From Bacteroidota bacterium (GTDB lineage Bacteria > Bacteroidota > Ignavibacteria > UBA10030 > BY39), in assembly GCA_030682385.1 (NCBI GenBank), contig JAUXOG010000138.1:1-64000 (forward strand): a stretch of 64,000 nt of DNA, in the 5' to 3' direction. The translations under genes were made by a program, and so were the position numbers. Positions 62,313-64,000 of the stretch are shown here, piece by piece; within the stretch, counting starts at the first letter, position 1; each line of letters begins with the position of its first letter. The notes below the pieces were generated by a model. The model was not told the DNA's origin. It saw only the letters and a program-made list of their open reading frames with translations, and made no database searches.

Positions 62313-63614
62313 CTAATAATCCAGTTCCGTAATCTTTATTTTTGCATCAATTTTCTTATTAATATTAGCTATTATTGATTTTTTAAATCTTTCCTTATTA
62401 AGTTCTATACCTATCCCTATTCTACCCAATTTATTTGCGACAATTGCAGAGGTAAAACTTCCAGCAAAAGGATCAAGAATTAACTCGTTAGGATACGAAA
62501 AAAAATTAATAGCCATCTCGGGGATGTCTTCTGGAAACGGAGCAGTATGTCCTAATAAGTTTTCTCCTTTACTATTTATTTTAATGACTGGTGAAAATTT
62601 TATAATATCTCTCCTCCATTTTTTTATAATATCCAAATTAATAACATTACTGTCATTTTGTCCTGCTTGAGTAATTATTGATTTCAGGGAGAATCTCTTC
62701 CCGCGATTACTTTTACTCCTAATAAAACACTTTTCATTTTTACATTCCCAACTCTGGATACCCACTTCTGACTGTGTATTTCCATTAACTTTTAATGTTC
62801 CACAAACAGGACATGGGAAACGCGTCTTGTCGAGTCGATGTTTATGAAAAATTAATAAATGTTCATAGCAATTCATCGGATACTGATAAAAAGGATATGG
62901 CGTGCTACCATTTTTATGTCTTTCGCTCTGGACCTCACCTTTATCCCATATAAAATCATCGACAAAAGTAAAACCTACTTCTTCAAAAATCTTGATAAAA
63001 TATGCACCTAATGGTAACCGCCTATTCCCCCAAACAGATTTTGTTTTAATATTATCATTATCAAATATATCGCCAACGTTAAATACAAATACTCTGTGAT
63101 TATCTAAAACTCGATATGCTTCTTCAATTATTTTTCTCATATCTTTTAGATATTCTTCTAAATTCGACCAATTTGAATAATCTCTCGCATTATAATATGG
63201 TGGCGATGTTACCATAAGATGAATACTCTCATGGTCCATCGACTTTAAAACATTATACGCATCTCCCCAGATAATTTTTATACTACTATCTTCTTTACTA
63301 ATAAATTCAAATAGGTTTTTGTCTCTGTGTTTGTTGCTTCTTTGATAGATTTCTTTAGCAAATAAGATATACTGATTAACAAATCCAGCTATTATTTTAT
63401 CAGTATTATTAATATTTTCAATATACTTTATCCTACTATAAAATTCTTCTAACTGCCCATTAGTAAATTGTTGTTCAAGATATTTCTCACTAATGGATAA
63501 AATATTTTTAAGATAATTCTTTGGATTTAATTTCGATTTTATGAATAAATTATTTCTTACTTTCCCTAAACCTTCATCTTTTGGTAATCGATATTTTATT
63601 TTTTGCGCTAGCAT
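62313..63614 (-). CDS. Type II site-specific DNA methyltransferase, beta class
   Basis: A 433-residue SAM-dependent methylase. Motif IV TSPPYYNARD is at 136-145 and motif I DPFAGSFTSA at 381-390, the permuted order of beta-class N4-cytosine or N6-adenine enzymes; the SPPY form favours N4-cytosine but does not settle it. A zinc-knuckle in the target-recognition region has Cys268, Cys271, Cys291 and Cys296 (FPCPVCG, ECKNEKC). It lies directly upstream of the nuclease gene at 2 bp, the usual R-M operon. Its sequence looks more AT-rich than its neighbours, consistent with horizontal gain; I did not compute this. Confidence 0.88.
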   Translation of the reverse strand: MLAQKIKYRLPKDEGLGKVRNNLFIKSKLNPKNYLKNILSISEKYLEQQFTNGQLEEFYSRIKYIENINNTDKIIAGFVNQYILFAKEIYQRSNKHRDKNLFEFISKEDSSIKIIWGDAYNVLKSMDHESIHLMVTSPPYYNARDYSNWSNLEEYLKDMRKIIEEAYRVLDNHRVFVFNVGDIFDNDNIKTKSVWGNRRLPLGAYFIKIFEEVGFTFVDDFIWDKGEVQSERHKNGSTPYPFYQYPMNCYEHLLIFHKHRLDKTRFPCPVCGTLKVNGNTQSEVGIQSWECKNEKCFIRSKSNRGKRFSLKSIITQAGQNDSNVINLDIIKKWRRDIIKFSPVIKINSKGENLLGHTAPFPEDIPEMAINFFSYPNELILDPFAGSFTSAIVANKLGRIGIGIELNKERFKKSIIANINKKIDAKIKITELDY

Positions 63615-63710
63615 TCTTAGTGAGATAAATCAGTATTTATTATCATTTATTATTAAAAATATACGAAATTATTATTAGGACTCCAAACAATAAAAATGCA
63701 AAATGCAAAT

Positions 63711-63752
63711 CCGCCTACGTCCCGAATACTTTGGGGACTTCGGCGGACAGGC
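63711..63752. repeat. CCGCC...GGCGG palindromic element (GTCCC inner arms)
   Basis: Arms CCGCC (63711-63715) and GGCGG (63742-63746) flank an inner GTCCC/GGGAC pair, then CAGGC follows. The element at about 35132-35168 has the same order (CCGCCTAC, GTCCCGAA, GGGAC, GGCGGGCAGGC), so the two are copies of one dispersed family. Both sit between transcription units. The rest of the 250-bp gap around it shows nothing further. Confidence 0.65.
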
Positions 63753-63864
63753 ATCAAACATCGTACATCACTTATAGCTATTCAGCACCTTCATATAGTT
63801 CGCACGTTCAAAAGCAGCCGGTTCTTTAACAGATTTATGACTCATACTACCAATCATCTGCTGC

Positions 63865-63999
63865 TTAAATGTAATCCGGTCTAATCTTCTTGAAATGCGT
63901 AGTCAGATTTTTTTCTAACATTAAATCAAATTTTCTTAACCAGGATAGAATATACCTTGAATCGAATTCCGGATTCTTTGAGAGTATAGCAACAATGTC
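63865..63999 (-). CDS. C-terminal part of an unrecognised protein (partial)
   Basis: The last 45 codons of a frame entering from outside the window: [20 protein letters not shown], then [16 protein letters not shown], ending at a TAA at 63865-63867. The helical end looks a little like the tail of nucleotidyltransferase-type (AbiEii/DUF6036-like) proteins, but this is a weak guess. A further 29-codon frame (63768-63857, minus) follows in another register and contains [15 protein letters not shown]; it could be a small gene or the true end of this one after a frameshift. Confidence 0.4.
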   Translation of the reverse strand, partial: DIVAILSKNPEFDSRYILSWLRKFDLMLEKNLTTHFKKIRPDYI

Positions 64000-64000
64000 T

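Overview
The window is a 64 kb stretch of AT-rich chromosome from a didermic, lipopolysaccharide-making bacterium. The fused lpxC-fabZ gene, two Skp/OmpH genes beside bamA, a type-2 IPP isomerase, and many Sec-exported proteins with C-terminal beta-barrels point to the Bacteroidota/Chlorobiota/Ignavibacteriota (FCB) group. An Ignavibacteria-like lineage is my best guess, but no rRNA or other decisive marker is present. I recognised no tRNA, rRNA or CRISPR array.

Layout. 1-1.9 kb: right part of an IS630-family element, which needs a -1 frameshift on an A8 run, next to a solitary AAA ATPase. 2-5.1 kb: acetate uptake operon (DUF485, actP, outer-membrane porin). 5.2-17.0 kb: one long leftward envelope operon (uppS, bamA, skp, skp, lpxD, lpxC/fabZ, lpxA, lipM-like, panB, an OLD-type ATPase/TOPRIM nuclease, surE). 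17.2-17.7 kb: a toxin-antitoxin pair whose PIN toxin is broken. 17.8-28.3 kb: leftward operon with a HisA-like gene, a PfkB kinase, dapB-dapA-dapD, an rfbD-like gene, serS and a two-gene ABC exporter interrupted by a four-helix-bundle gene. 28.3-30.5 kb: aspA with a tiny zinc-ribbon gene, then clpS and an orphan antitoxin. 30.6-35.7 kb: alaS, gmhA and a YgjV-like gene, then a repeat-rich scar holding decayed copies of the last two. 35.7-42.3 kb: an SppA protease fused to a beta-rich domain and two ER/K-helix TPR proteins. 42.4-52.4 kb: leftward operon (fni, prenyl synthase, ptsH, ptsI, PGI/PMI, metallopeptidase/TolB/barrel fusion, PQQ-propeller lipoprotein, PEGA protein). 52.6-61.5 kb: rightward operon (unknown exported protein, FecR-domain protein, outer-membrane barrel, CHASE2 adenylate cyclase, priA). 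61.5-63.6 kb: a two-gene restriction-modification system. The last 400 bp hold a repeat and the end of an unrecognised gene.

The most notable sequence-level signals are: (i) two small non-autonomous elements with terminal inverted repeats and target duplications. One sits exactly inside the signal-peptide codons of the PEGA gene without breaking the frame; removing it in silico restores a classic signal peptide. (ii) A 21-bp palindromic insertion that adds seven codons to the catalytic domain of alaS. (iii) A putative restriction nuclease with twelve cysteines in three zinc ribbons placed between the two halves of its PD-(D/E)XK site. (iv) A HisA paralogue that has lost both catalytic aspartates and is coupled to a sugar kinase. 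(v) A FecR / outer-membrane barrel / CHASE2-cyclase operon that looks like an envelope-to-cAMP signalling unit.

The core genes connect as one envelope economy: UppS, prenyl synthase and Fni feed undecaprenyl carriers; LpxA/C/D and GmhA build lipid A and heptose; BamA and Skp insert barrels; DapA/B/D supply diaminopimelate. Defence and mobile genes (IS630, AAA ATPase, OLD nuclease, broken VapC, orphan antitoxin, R-M pair) are interspersed, mostly at operon edges.
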